From Calliphora vicina (taxonomy: Eukaryota > Arthropoda > Insecta > Diptera > Calliphoridae), in assembly GCF_958450345.1 (NCBI RefSeq), contig NC_088784.1, positions 44,454,278 to 44,518,277 on the forward strand: a stretch of 64,000 bases of DNA, in the 5' to 3' direction. Shown piece after piece: positions 37,501 through 43,263 of this stretch (positions within the stretch are counted from its first letter, which is position 1; every line of letters starts with the position of its first letter). The position numbers and the translations under genes are program-made. A model generated the notes under the pieces. The model saw only the letters and a list, made by a program, of their open reading frames with translations. It had not been told where the DNA came from and ran no database searches.

Positions 37501-37603
37501 CGATGCCGGCATTGCCTTACATAGTACTTGGCAACTTATTCTGGCTCTAGCAGTGGCACTATTCGCTCTGGTGGACTATCAACAAACCACACTAACAAGA
37601 TAG
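10454..37603 (+). CDS. Cysteine-rich secreted or GPI-anchored protein, 3' four exons
   Basis: Four exons join in frame: 10454-10596, 19139-19295, 33437-33551 and 37448-37603 (TAG at 37601). All introns are GT-AG with pyrimidine-rich acceptors; intron phases are 2 (entering), 1, 2 and 0. The visible 189 residues contain 11 cysteines, several in spaced pairs (GVRCIQSYTRRC, APCSEMAKREFEVC, TICCSINELVDC, IYCEDFTRHPEIC). This is an insect-type disulphide-rich extracellular pattern. There is an N-glycosylation sequon NIT in exon 2. The C-terminus carries a hydrophobic run WQLILALAVALFALV followed by about nine polar residues. It follows a small-residue stretch (GEGDAG), so a GPI-attachment signal or a C-terminal membrane anchor is likely. 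The odd cysteine count suggests at least one more cysteine in a missing 5' exon, which should also hold the signal peptide. I do not recognise the function. A distant relation to insect DUF-type secreted families (27-kDa hemolymph-protein-like or DUF19-like) is a guess. Confidence 0.8.
10800..11245 (-). repeat. Old, diverged family 1 repeat
   Basis: Repeated words GGTCCATAATTCATCATAGC and CCATATAAGGACCACATTCG match the family 1 motifs GGTCCATAATTAGTCATAGC and CCATATAAGGCCCACTTCCG in the same order as the minus copies at 39041 and 45573. Divergence is higher than in those copies. Confidence 0.5.
11246..13305. other. Intronic AT-rich sequence, nothing identified
   Basis: Several open frames of 60-70 codons occur, but their composition is that of AT-rich noise and no splice-compatible frame or domain was seen. 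Confidence 0.4.
13306..13668 (+). repeat. Family 2 repeat, 5' part
   Basis: It starts CAAGTAAGAGGTCTGTCTAT, passes GGCTGTGCCGAATCTTATAT and CCCTTCACC, and continues with GGTCCAACTTACTATGC and AGATATAGGTCAAAAATCGA, shared with 34238-34822. It is truncated at the 3' end, where another small element follows. Confidence 0.65.
13696..13898. mobile_element. Short TIR element (about 200 bp)
   Basis: The left end GTTATTCCTGTTCTCACC and right end GTGAGAACAGGAATAAC are inverted. The similarity extends about 45 bp inward (TTTTTGAAAGCATAATTACA against TGTAATTGTGCTTTCAAAAA). Confidence 0.6.
14578..15560. mobile_element. hAT-type MITE with perfect 8-bp target duplication
   Basis: The termini are CAGGGAAACC and GGTTTCCCTG. 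GTAATAAG is duplicated at 14570-14577 and 15561-15568. The uninterrupted host sequence exists at about 54710 with one GTAATAAG, so the insertion is proven by an empty site. Many ATATGC words (AAATATGCTCT, AAAATATGCA) form subterminal repeats. No transposase was seen. Confidence 0.85.
14887..15138 (+). mobile_element. Helitron-like non-autonomous element
   Basis: It begins TCTTTATATATATAATTCTT after a host A and ends TTTGCCGGGACAGCTAG before a host T, fitting Helitron ends (5' TC, 3' CTAG, insertion between A and T). The interior has TTAACGGCTGAGCCGATTTC. It lies inside the hAT MITE at 14578-15560. There is no coding capacity. Confidence 0.6.
16129..17402. mobile_element. hAT-type element with internal 350-bp duplication
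   Basis: The ends are AAGGGTGATCG and CGATCACCCTA. The flanks are GCCAATAC (16121-16128) and GCCAATAT (17403-17410), an 8-bp duplication with one mismatch. Subterminal AACCGGTTAA words occur at both ends. The interior has two related blocks, near 16410-16600 and 16762-16940, each with a GGGTCAAATT / GACCCG motif and AAAGTGAGTGGTT. No transposase frame remains. Confidence 0.75.
17463..18191. mobile_element. hAT MITE with CCCGGGAA subterminal repeats
   Basis: The ends are TAGGGTTC and GAACCCTA. The flanks are ATGAGGAC (17455-17462) and ATGAGGAA (18192-18199), 7 of 8 identical. TTCCCGGGAATA and TCCCGGGAAGG lie near the ends, as in the elements at 42019 and 44703. Confidence 0.8.
18640..18962. 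mobile_element. Palindromic MITE, copy 1
   Basis: The element contains mirrored arms around ATCGGCTGATTTAATTTATT / AATAAATCAGC and AGCTTTTGGCAT / ATGCCAAAAGCT, and ends near TCGATCCACCCTAATGTACA. A second copy in the opposite orientation lies at 43925-44185. Confidence 0.6.
19139..19295 (+). CDS. Exon 2 of the cysteine-rich gene
   Basis: The acceptor is TTATCTTTGTGGCAG at 19138 and the donor is TGTTG|GTAAGT at 19296. Joining the single G from exon 1 to AA gives Glu, so the frame is preserved. It encodes EYLKHAPCSEMAKREFEVC, then a polar stretch with the sequon NIT, and ends in a split Cys codon completed by exon 3. Confidence 0.85.
20034..20347. mobile_element. Near-perfect palindromic MITE, TA-flanked
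   Basis: The arms of about 155 bp are mirror images: GGCCGGGTCGAATTTTATGG at the left and AAAAATCGACCCAGCC at the right, with TCCTATCTTGCGCATTTCGA mirrored by TCGAAATGCGCAAGATAGGA. TA borders both ends (20032-20033 and 20348-20349). It would form one long hairpin. Confidence 0.8.
20823..20930 (+). repeat. Family 2 repeat, 5' fragment
   Basis: AAGTAAGAGTGCTATACTCG and GGCTATGCCGAATCTTATAT then CCCTTCACC match the start of family 2 at 13306. The LTR element follows directly. Confidence 0.6.
20934..21465 (+). repeat. 5' LTR (532 bp)
   Basis: It runs from TGTTACGAAATTG to TTAAAACGTAACA. A TATA box TATAAATA lies at 21145-21152 and a polyadenylation signal AATAAA at 21349-21354. Compared with the 3' LTR it lacks a block of about 62 bp after CATTATTAAATAAAA and has scattered substitutions. 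Confidence 0.9.
21468..21484 (+). promoter_or_regulatory. tRNA-Leu primer binding site
   Basis: TGGTGTCAGAAGTGGGA starts three bases after the LTR and is complementary to the CCA-tailed 3' end of an animal tRNA-Leu (TCCCACTTCTGACACCA, from general knowledge). It sets minus-strand DNA priming for this element. Confidence 0.85.
21501..22706 (+). CDS. Gag-like/integrase-tail fusion protein (SAP, coiled coil, CCHC)
   Basis: I chose the ATG at 21501, downstream of the primer site; the open frame reaches back into the LTR. The 401-residue protein has four parts. A SAP-type helix-loop-helix DNA-binding motif lies at about 3-36 (LEVEQLKKELSKLELP, then GNKAELQKRL). A coiled coil follows at about 75-150 with repeated VNNEKLLAE units. 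A CCHC zinc knuckle is at 191-204 (CYNCGKIGHIQRNC: Cys191, Cys194, His199, Cys204). The C-terminal tail, about 311-390, matches the end of Gypsy integrases (SRIKMINNQMKTRY, GLPSKLRNHCKGPHRVVKKL, MVYRI). No capsid domain is evident between the coiled coil and the knuckle. The tail normally belongs to pol, so an in-frame deletion fused Gag to the last part of integrase. What remains is mostly nucleic-acid-binding modules. The frame is fully open, implying recent origin or selection. Residues 205-310 are unassigned. Confidence 0.85.
   Translation: MKFEELEVEQLKKELSKLELPKSGNKAELQKRLIDEFKRRDIDMGAYEFEYKEEMEVSTRSTTSSMDLSTIFAAMMEKMETANEKLMSEVKKVRDIFKVNNEKLLAELRVNNEKLLAEVKETFRVNNDKLLTKLQESSRATDKKIQKVSDVINNSVDGIDKKVSDLNNVQCQKEAVVEALYEKQCNTKIKCYNCGKIGHIQRNCRAPRKRTRYVSPSRNNQLANHQALQEPPLKRASTEAEDLVWSREEVEDCIDNGLLVLEPVDVRSGHVTMESLVEQCNDRMVPVGVIGLSRRENIIRSGSKMGEGASAEKEMHELVRSRIKMINNQMKTRYSSQRNKGLPSKLRNHCKGPHRVVKKLDDMVYRIRKCGRPISGIKVERLKRLAAYGRSESMPIRDEQA
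22705..22717 (+). promoter_or_regulatory. Polypurine tract
   Basis: AAGTGGGGGGCAG lies immediately before the 3' LTR and overlaps the ORF stop codon (TAA 22704-22706). This is the expected plus-strand priming site. Confidence 0.75.
22718..23311 (+). repeat. 3' LTR (594 bp)
   Basis: Same termini and internal signals as the 5' LTR, with TATAAATA at 22991-22998. It carries the extra block containing GCTTTCAGTTGATTTGATCG and GTAAGTTAGCAACGC that is absent from the 5' LTR. Confidence 0.9.
23384..23705. repeat. Minisatellite, about three units of roughly 110 bp
   Basis: The units share ACAAAATACGCAAAGCAAT, GAAACCAACACACATC, CATATGTTTTGTTGC and CAGAAGTTACAAACGAAA. The A/C-rich strand gives long open frames on both strands, but they are artefacts of the tandem array. 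Confidence 0.8.
23737..24560 (+). repeat. Family 2 repeat, interrupted
   Basis: It has CTCATATCTCCGTTATTTAT, CAGACGGACATGGCTTAATC and GACTCCGCTATCTATA, then the 521-bp insertion at 23937-24457, then CCAGAATATATATACTTTAT and the usual end TATATACCCTTCTCACGAAG GTGAAGGG at 24560. Confidence 0.8.
23937..24457. mobile_element. DNA element with perfect 32-bp terminal inverted repeats
   Basis: The left end ATGCATTAAACACATTCAAG then ACAGCAGGCTAC is mirrored exactly at the right end (GTAGCCTGCTGT then CTTGAATGTGTTTAATGCAT). It sits inside a family 2 copy, so both borders are visible. Secondary internal repeats CCACACGACTAC occur on both sides. No obvious target duplication is present; TTAA lies within the termini. 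No ORF. Superfamily unassigned. Confidence 0.8.
24561..25400 (-). pseudogene. Non-LTR retrotransposon RT fragment (RTE-like, tentative)
   Basis: Reading leftwards, frame 25359-24922 carries the end of a reverse transcriptase: LEDLGYADDICLLSHSLSKM (YADD catalytic motif), then AKLVGLKINIAKTKSLRIN. A second frame, about 24875-24510, carries NSNIKSTLLYGCETW, then FLIKCLRKILR, SWIGHTLRKPDD and RRVGRPAHT, the normal C-terminus of such proteins. The two parts are separated by a deletion or frameshift and the 5' RT half and endonuclease are absent. The 3' end abuts the family 2 repeat at 24560. Confidence 0.8.
25401..26930. other. Intronic AT-rich sequence, no gene seen
   Basis: No domain-bearing frame. 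It contains one strong hairpin (26079-26127, listed). The minus-strand open frame at 26652-26978 overlaps repeat sequence and looks non-coding. Confidence 0.4.
26079..26127. repeat. 22-bp hairpin, one mismatch
   Basis: The arm CCCCCTTCTACCCTACCTTT AA at 26079-26100 is mirrored at 26106-26127 with one mismatch and a 5-base loop. Its pyrimidine/purine strand bias is unlike the surrounding AT-rich DNA. Confidence 0.8.
26991..28114. mobile_element. hAT element, ATTAATCGG family, copy 1
   Basis: The ends are TAGGGTATTTAATTAATCGG and ATCGATTGAATACCCTA, flanked by a perfect 8-bp duplication GTATCTAC (26983-26990 and 28115-28122). Subterminal GGTTAATCG words fill both ends. A decayed minus-strand trace of a transposase C-terminus lies near 27640-27700. 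A second copy is at 46076-46970. The TIR element at 27195-27579 is nested inside. Confidence 0.9.
27195..27579. mobile_element. TIR element, copy 2, nested in hAT
   Basis: It starts ACATATCGCCTATTTGTTGC and ends GCAGCAAATGAACGATGTGT, with the same interior as 4687-5048 (CAGATTAGAAAGATATT, TTTCTGAAATCGCATGAT). The related hAT copy at 46076 lacks it, giving an empty-site control. Confidence 0.75.
28158..28750 (+). repeat. Family 1 interspersed repeat, full-length
   Basis: It starts AACAAGTAAGAAAGTATGG then GGTCAAGCCCGACC. It contains the block GATTTTCGGAAGTGGGCC / GGAGCTATGACTAATTATGG, a simple CAGCC/GACG repeat, and ends CCACTATGGTGGTGTAGGG TATAA. Short inverted ends ATACCCTACAC / GTGTAGGGTAT are visible. 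No coding capacity. Confidence 0.85.
28760..29633. pseudogene. Tc1-like transposon remnant with internal inversion
   Basis: The minus strand from about 28945 to 28760 encodes the middle of a Tc1 transposase (NLFGSDGKYYVRRPDNKAYD, KTVKQGGGSIMIWGYFSSSG, VGP). The plus strand 29005-29262 encodes the following part (EFQQDNSQKHSSKLAKYW, then EWPSQSPDVIPMEHLWG) with the second catalytic Asp in QQDN and the Glu of MEHLW. These must be collinear in a working element, so one part is inverted. The motif CCCCATATCATGATGG occurs at 28782-28797 and again at 28941-28956. The right end is CAACACTGTA near 29626. The N-terminal DNA-binding part is missing. Confidence 0.8.
29642..30916. mobile_element. Foldback-type DNA element with about 220-bp arms
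   Basis: It starts GCGTGTCCCAAAAAAAAATT and ends AATTAGGACACAC, flanked by TA on both sides. The arms (29642-29868 and 30719-30916) are mirror images, for example AGGTCGCTTAAGTAGAG / TTAGAGGTCGCTAAACC and TTTGTCAAGACCCACG / CGTGGGTCTTGACATAG. A tRNA-like segment lies between the arms. No transposase frame was recognised. Confidence 0.8.
30284..30368 (+). ncRNA. tRNA-like sequence (tRNA pseudogene or SINE head)
   Basis: The A-box TGGCTTAATTGG is at 30291-30302 and a consensus B-box GGTTCGATTCC at 30347-30357. The T-stem CTGGG/CCCAG pairs perfectly. The acceptor stem GGTGCTG against CCGCTGC pairs at only four of seven positions, and the anticodon arm is irregular (ATCAT/ATGAT around a 5-base loop). 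A functional tRNA is therefore unlikely. It most resembles the head of a tRNA-derived SINE carried inside the foldback element. RNA polymerase III transcription remains possible. Confidence 0.6.
30917..31689. other. Intronic sequence, nothing identified
   Basis: AT-rich, with one more GC-rich patch near 31275-31325 (CACTGCGCCGCGGTAGGG). No frame, hairpin or repeat family recognised. Confidence 0.4.
31690..32332 (+). repeat. Family 1 repeat, plus copy
   Basis: It runs from AACAAGTAAGAAAGTATGG to CCCCACTATGTAGGGTATAA and carries two internal units of the GATTTTCGGAAG...GGACCGATCG block. The end hairpin is slightly shortened relative to the 28158 copy. Confidence 0.85.
32345..33030 (-). repeat. 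Duplicated segment, copy 1 (family 1 piece plus unique-looking flank)
   Basis: 32345-32773 is a partial minus copy of family 1. The following 250 bp (ATGGGAAAATGCATGGTGAT, TTAAGCCAATTAAACAAAAA, TTCCGTTCCATTTCGCA) are not part of other family 1 copies, but recur in the same order and orientation at 55745-56560. Confidence 0.75.
33437..33551 (+). CDS. Exon 3 of the cysteine-rich gene
   Basis: The acceptor is TTTCAATTTACAG at 33436 and the donor is ACAAAG|GTTAGT at 33552. The first base completes the Cys codon split from exon 2. It encodes SINELVDCSENAARKICG followed by an amphipathic helix-like stretch DAAKFTRELVDKYANSLTK. It ends on a codon boundary. Confidence 0.85.
34238..34822 (+). repeat. 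Family 2 repeat, nearly complete
   Basis: It lacks only the first 50 or so bases. It continues from AAATTATACTTCAAAATA through GGTCCAACTTACTATTGTC, CAGACGTACATGGCTTAATC and TTTATAGGGTCGGAAAATTA to CCCTTCTCACGAAGGTGATG. It is the best reference copy in this window. Confidence 0.8.
34896..35435 (+). pseudogene. Decayed mariner transposase
   Basis: The likely left terminus TTGGGTGTATGACTTAAAAA follows TA. Translating in shifting frames gives, in order, MFVPTKRQNREVLLYFFNLK (helix-turn-helix start), GDFDTEDKD, LAKQFQ-like and RFRMSEMSFN-like stretches, then a region like the ITCDEKWI catalytic block and KPGQP. Each agrees with mariner transposases. At least three frameshifts and several stops are present. 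The right terminus was not found; the distal part appears lost before about 35720. Confidence 0.7.
36225..36756. mobile_element. TA-flanked MITE with GGGGGCAGATTT ends
   Basis: The left end GGGGGCAGATTTTCATGC and right end GCATGTAAATCTGCCCCC are mirror images with one mismatch. TA lies at both borders (36223-36224 and 36757-36758). The interior contains the hairpin 36448-36496. Non-coding. Confidence 0.85.
36448..36496. repeat. 24-bp hairpin inside the MITE
   Basis: CTGTTTATGCATATGGGGGT TAAA is mirrored across a single base by TTTAACCTCCATATGCATAA ACAA, with only two mismatches. The motif CATATGTATATGGGGGT recurs at about 36524. Confidence 0.7.
37448..37603 (+). CDS. Terminal exon 4 with stop codon
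   Basis: The acceptor is a T-tract plus CAG at 37447. It encodes IYCEDFTRHPEICRNGEGDA, then the hydrophobic WQLILALAVALFALV and a short polar tail, with TAG at 37601-37603. The exon is clearly more GC-balanced than its surroundings, as expected for conserved coding sequence. Confidence 0.85.
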   Translation: MYCEDFTRHPEICRNGEGDAGIALHSTWQLILALAVALFALVDYQQTTLTR

Positions 37604-38400
37604 ACGACACATTAGTTGTCAGTAATGTTGCAACATACAAACATGCAGAACGTTGTTCAAAGTGCGATGAGGTTAAAGTTATTGCATTGGTTGAAATGTC
37701 TTAATGATATATATTTGTTTTTTTTGAAAATGCTGTGTGGCAACGGAAATGGTAATACGATTGTTTTTTCATTGATGGCTGGTTTGACGGTTTTTGATCT
37801 ACCAATAAAGCAACAATTTTATTGACTTGAAATTTTCTCCCTCATACACAATTCTTCCTCGTTCCCGTCAATTCGAATGCAATTCCAAAAATCCTTAAAC
37901 ACTTGAGACGAAGTAGAGCACCAACCAACCAACCACCCAACAACACCCACAGGACAAATTATTGTGCCAGCAAAAACATGCATACGTATATTACATACTA
38001 CGTATAATAGTATGTTTTGCTAAACATATGAGCAATTATTAATTTAATTATATCACATTTTTTTAATTAATTATTTTTTTTATAGAATTAATTACAAACC
38101 TACGTACATACATACATAAATTAATAAATAAATCTAAAATTGTATGAATGTATGCAATTTTAGCATCGCACTTATTGTGAATTACACCAAGAAAACACCA
38201 TTGCATTAAAAACTTAAAGATTTAAACACACAAATAGAAAAAAAATACGAGTGTAATATGAAATACTTAAGTACGTTTAATGATATTTACATATATACTT
38301 TAAATAATTTAAGAATTAATTATAAAATTATTATTTTATTTATATATTTCTTGTTAACTGTTTATTATTTTTAGCCACTTACTTAATATTTACTGCAACA
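37604..38400 (+). other. Probable 3' untranslated region
   Basis: Begins right after the stop codon. A canonical AATAAA lies at 37804-37809, and further AATAAA copies occur in TTAATAAATAAATC near 38121. The real cleavage site cannot be chosen from sequence. The remaining DNA to 39040 is AT-rich intergenic sequence with nothing recognised. Confidence 0.5.
37804..37809 (+). terminator. Candidate polyadenylation signal AATAAA
   Basis: First canonical signal after the stop codon, 200 bases downstream. Alternative signals occur near 38121. Confidence 0.5.
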
Positions 38401-39040
38401 AAACATTAAATGTAATATATACTATACATATGTATACTTTTGACTTTGATATATCAAGTATTTTCAATTTTAGTTCTATATGCTTAAGATTATAGGTCAA
38501 AATTTAAAATTCAGAGTGCACTAAAATAACAGTGCAAGAACTTCTTCATACAAAGACATTCATTAATTTTTTTGTTGTGTTTGTGCCTTTATCTAGGTTT
38601 CTGGACATGTGTACACTAGACCTGCCGCTAACAAATGAAATGAATAACTAGACACTGGTAGTTAATGTTTAATTTATTTGCATACACAAATTAAGGTATC
38701 TAAAATCTTAATATACACAGGTCTGTAACAGAATCTGTGAAAATATTAGCATTTTCCAATATATACGTAACATTTTGGTTTCGCTTTCTGCCACCAAATA
38801 TTCACATACCTTAAGGCGCCACTTTTAATTTTTAAACATGTAAAGTTAATTAAAGAAATTTTTGTCGCCCCTAAATTTATGCACTCCTTATTTTACTTAC
38901 AAATTTTTAATATTTCATATTCACTTTTCTAGGGTACGAAATATTCATTAATTTTTCACTCATGTCATGAAAAAAAATTGAATTTTTGATGTGTTATATT
39001 CTATTCATGTATGAAGAGACAACAAATTGTTTGTATTGTT

Positions 39041-40451
39041 ATACCCTACACCACCATAGTGGGGAGGGTATTATGCGTTTGTGCAGATGTTTGTAACGCC
39101 CAAAAATATTAGTCTAACACCCACCTTAAATCGACTTACGGCCATTTTCACAATGTACGATTATTTCATTTTAACCGGAAAATTAACTAACTGTCGGTTT
39201 GTTTAACGGGGACCATTTAACCAACGGTTACCGATTTACCTTTCACCATCATTTGATTACTTAACCAAAGCATTCAGTAGAAAGTATGGCAATAATGCAT
39301 ACATTTGTTTACGAAAAATAGTGTAATGAAAGATTGAAATATAAAAAATTGTCTAAAAGACGGCATAAAAAATAATAGTTTGTGTTTTCTTAGTGGTATA
39401 ATAAAAAAAACGTATAAAACTCAAAAATATTAAGGTACCTAACTGTAAAACTTACAGAACAAACTGAACAACAATTACTGAAAACCAACAAGCAAAATTA
39501 GACATTTGTTCTTTGGTTTGTAAGTGCAATATTCGGGTGGTATATGGATCACACCGTGCAAAATTTACTTTTCTTCGCTTTACACTTTTAAAAATTAAAA
39601 ATATTACAAAAATATAAATGTTTTTCCATGCTCTTTTATTATATTTCTTACAATTAAGATGCTAACCGGCGAAATTTGTTCGGTTATATTTAACAGCAAC
39701 TTTGTTGTTAAATAGTGTCAATTAAGAATTAATCGTACATTGTGAAATTCAAATTAGCCTAACTTGCGGTTAAAGTTGCCGTTAACTTTTAATCGTACAT
39801 TGTGAGAATGGCCGTTAGAATCACTTTCTGAGTCGATTAAACGATGTCCGTCCGTCCGTCCGTCTGGTTGGCTGGCTGTCCATGTAAACCTTGTGCGCAG
39901 AGTACAGGTCGCAATTTTGAAGATATTTCGATCAAATTTGGTACATGTTACTTTCCCAAGGACCAAGCCTATTGAAACTGGCTGAAATCGGTCCATTATT
40001 TCACCTAGCCCCCATACAAATGTCCCCTCGAAATTGGACTTTATCGGTCATAAATATTTAATTTATCTATGTATCTACACAAATTTCGCTCCAAATAAGT
40101 TTTATATATACAAAATTCATGTCACCAAATTTTGTTACGATCGGTCCATAATTAGTCATAGCTCCCATATAGACCCGCTTCCGAAAATCACTTTAACGTG
40201 CATAAATCGCTTAAAAATGTTGGTATACACACAAAATTCAACATAGTTAACTTTAATATAGACATAAATCACACGACCTAATTTTATGGTGATCGGTCCA
40301 TAATTGGTCATAGCTCCCATATAAGGCCCACTTCCGAAAATCACTCAAAAATATAAATTATTGATATTTTAAAAGAAAAATATTTTTACTCATTTACTTG
40401 GTGTAGGGTATTATATGGTCGGGCTTGACCGACCATACTTTCTTACTTGTT
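39041..40451 (-). repeat. Family 1 repeat, minus copy carrying a Harbinger-like MITE
   Basis: It starts ATACCCTACACCACCATAGT and ends GGTCGGGCTTGACCGACCAT ACTTTCTTACTTG. Between CGACTTA and TTAGAATCAC it is interrupted by the element 39139-39814. Two internal units of the GATTTTCGGAAG block are present. Confidence 0.85.
39139..39814. mobile_element. PIF/Harbinger-like MITE (TTA target duplication)
   Basis: The termini CGGCCATTTTCACAATGTAC and GTACATTGTGAGAATGGCCG are inverted repeats of 20 bp with one mismatch, continuing GATTA / TAATC. TTA is duplicated (39136-39138 and 39815-39817). Other family 1 copies read CGACTTAGAATCAC without interruption, giving the empty site. The TTA duplication suggests PIF/Harbinger. 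No transposase. Confidence 0.85.
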
Positions 40452-41189
40452 TTTTTTTATTTTCACTCAAAAATGAGAAAATAATAGGAATTTTTTTTCA
40501 TACAAATGAGCATTTTTGGAAGTAAAATTTTTGTAAATTGTTCACAAATGAAGAGCATCAAGTTTTATTTTGCACAAACGTTCAAAAATGAAAAGCAAAC
40601 AAATGAAAAATGTTGTTTATTTATACTGCATACATGAAGATCAAAAATGCGTGTAATTTTTGTTTTGCATTGTTGAACAGAGGTTTAGAAAAAATGTTTT
40701 TTTGGAAATAATTCGGTATCTCGCAAACTAGTATATACATTGTGGTTGGAGTTGAGGTGTTTTCGAGTTGATTTTCAGTTGTTCAGCTTGCTAGGGATAA
40801 TGGGGGCCAGTGTGTGGCCCCTCAAAGTTGGTGACCTCGTGTCTTACATTTAAAAACAAAAATCGCCAAAAATCCATTGATGATCCAAATGAGCTGAAAT
40901 TTTAAATATAGATAGACATTGAGAAGATATACAAAAACAAATCGTACATATCTAGGTTATCTCTTTTAGTTGAAGAGATATTTGGGTTTATTTTTAATTT
41001 TGCCGATATTTTTTTGGTTTTTTAGACATGGAGGGCCTACGGAGGGTCGATTTTTTTTTAAAAAAAATCAGTTACATTGGCGATAAAATTCTAAATAAAA
41101 TTAAAATAACTTGCTAATAGTTATCTCGTCCCTATAAAAAGTTACACGCATCCAAAGTTGGAACATATAAAAAAGTCCGTATTTTTAAA
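40452..41189. other. Intergenic sequence, nothing identified
   Basis: AT-rich, with A/T homopolymer tracts. No frame or repeat end recognised. Confidence 0.4.
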
Positions 41190-41711
41190 ATTTTTTTTTT
41201 TTTTAATTTAAGACAAAAATTGTTTGCTAATTCCATGTAATTGACAATTATTTTTTGAAATATTACCACAAATATGTATGCATGAGGACTGTTTTAACAC
41301 ACAAGTGTGTTTTATTCGACTGTGTCAATTCATACATATACCATGAACACATAATTTTTCTACAACTTAACCAAAAATTTTTTTTTTTTAAATAAACATA
41401 TTTTCTCACATTTATATCATTATAACTTTATTATTATAAAATATTCGGACCAAATTTCGTATTTTTAGTTCCATTAGTTTCGGTCATAACATGTTATTAA
41501 CAGCGGATGTTCGCTGAGGTGGGCCAACGTATTTCCACATATCTTTGTCCATATATGTTTTACCGATTTTTCCAAACATTTTTCAGAAACTAGAAACATT
41601 AATAATAAATTTCATACCCTTATAGATCCTTTTATTTTGGCTCTATCGCACTTAAAATTCAGTTGATGAAAAAAATTCAAGTATTTGTCTTAAATTGGTG
41701 GCCACCACTGT
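41190..41711. mobile_element. Tc1-like MITE, second copy
   Basis: It shares GAGGACTGTTTTAACACACA, TCGTATTTTTAGTTCCATTA, AACATGTTATTAACAGCGGA and CACATATCTTTGTCCATATA with 5939-7032, and ends GGTGGCCACCACTG followed by TA. The left terminus is degraded. It lacks the foldback insertion, so it serves as the empty site for 6012-6692. Confidence 0.7.
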
Positions 41712-42018
41712 ATGTGAAATTTCAAACAGCATCCCTAATGGTGGCACTGCTTCCCTTATGTCCTATTTCTAAAAAAAATAAAACAAATATGTTCTACATC
41801 ACATTTTCGGCTCTGTTGTTCTCTAAAAACCCTGCTTTCAGCGATAACTAGTCATCAAGACGTAAGCTTTTTATCAATATGTGGGTCTTTCATCAATGTG
41901 CGTATTTATGGTAGCACAAATATTCCTTCTTTGAGTTTATCATCACTTGGAAAATATTGTTTAAATATAAATAGAATGAACAAAATTGTTCATCAAACCA
42001 AGTTTTATGTGGAGTGAT

Positions 42019-42812
42019 TAAGGTTTTTATCCCGGGAAGTCCCGGGACAAATTTCCCGGGAATTTTGCCAATTTTTCACTACCCGATTCCCGGGATTTTT
42101 AGTCGGGATTCCCGATAATTAAAAACTGACGAAACTACAAAGAAAACATGAAAAGTTTTTTTTACAGAATTGTATAGAATTGATTTTGGCCTTGAAAGGA
42201 AACACAGCAATAGTCCTTGGTAACAATGTCAGCTTTATAATGAATGTGAAATATCTGATAATTTGGAAATTTTCGAGATCAACATAAATTGTATCTTTTA
42301 ACTATTCAGTTAAATGTATTGAATTCATTCCTTTTACTAAAATGATAAAGAAATTTTTTTCAATTTTTTTTGAAAATGATTTAAAGTTAAATAAAACTGA
42401 ATGAAGAAAACACATTCTAACTCAATTTGTAGTAGATTTGAATCAACAAAAATTTAATCATTCAAAGTTTGAATAAATTCTGTTATTAATTAACTTAAAA
42501 ATTAATTCAATTTAAATGAAGCTTTTGAAGGAAGCTAAAGAATTAGATATTGGGAATGGATTTATGAAATGAAAGCCTGACATTTTTTAATTACGGATTA
42601 AGATTTTATTGAATTAAGCTCAAATTGAATTAATTACTACGAAGTTCTATATATGATGATTATAACAATATGTTTGTATATGAAATTTTACTATACTATT
42701 CATAGTTTACAGTATTATTATATATTTCGGGAATAGCCGGGTACCCGGGAATGTAGAGAAAAATTTTATCGATTCCAGGGAATCAAAAAAGGTCGGGAAA
42801 TTAAAAACCCTA
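42019..42812. mobile_element. hAT MITE with CCCGGGA repeats, perfect 8-bp duplication
   Basis: The ends are TAAGGTTTTTA and TTAAAAACCCTA. GGAGTGAT is duplicated at 42011-42018 and 42813-42820. Subterminal words ATCCCGGGAAGTCCCGGGA and GGGTACCCGGGAAT occur at both ends. No transposase. Confidence 0.85.
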
Positions 42813-43263
42813 GGAGTGATGGTAAAATGACATATCTAGGACTTATCAATAGTATATGTTTCATATTCGATTTTCCGTAAACAAACGCCGACATTTCTGG
42901 CCATGCTTTTGGTGCATTTCAGCGGTTGCGACGACCACTTAGTTCAGTATTCATATTGGATTATCAATTAAATGAAAACGAATGTGGTTATCGGCCACGG
43001 TAATATCGAATACCCTCAATAGCATTGTTTACAGTGTCTAAAAATAAATGGTGTAACTGGATAACCAGATCCCGTTGTGTATGTATTTATAATTAACAGA
43101 TATCGTCATTATAACATAACAAATTCTGTTGATGATATATTTATTTTATTTAGAATAAAATATTACAAACTAGTTTAATAAATATAATAAACAAAATTCT
43201 TTAGATTATAGAGATCAATAAAATTTCATGAGTTTTAAACAGTTATTATAGTGCATCTACATT

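Noticed and set aside
40034..40246. 70-codon frame found again almost unchanged at 56925-57137 in the other orientation
   Set aside because: The recurrence is explained by the family 1 repeat; other copies break the frame, so it is not a conserved gene.
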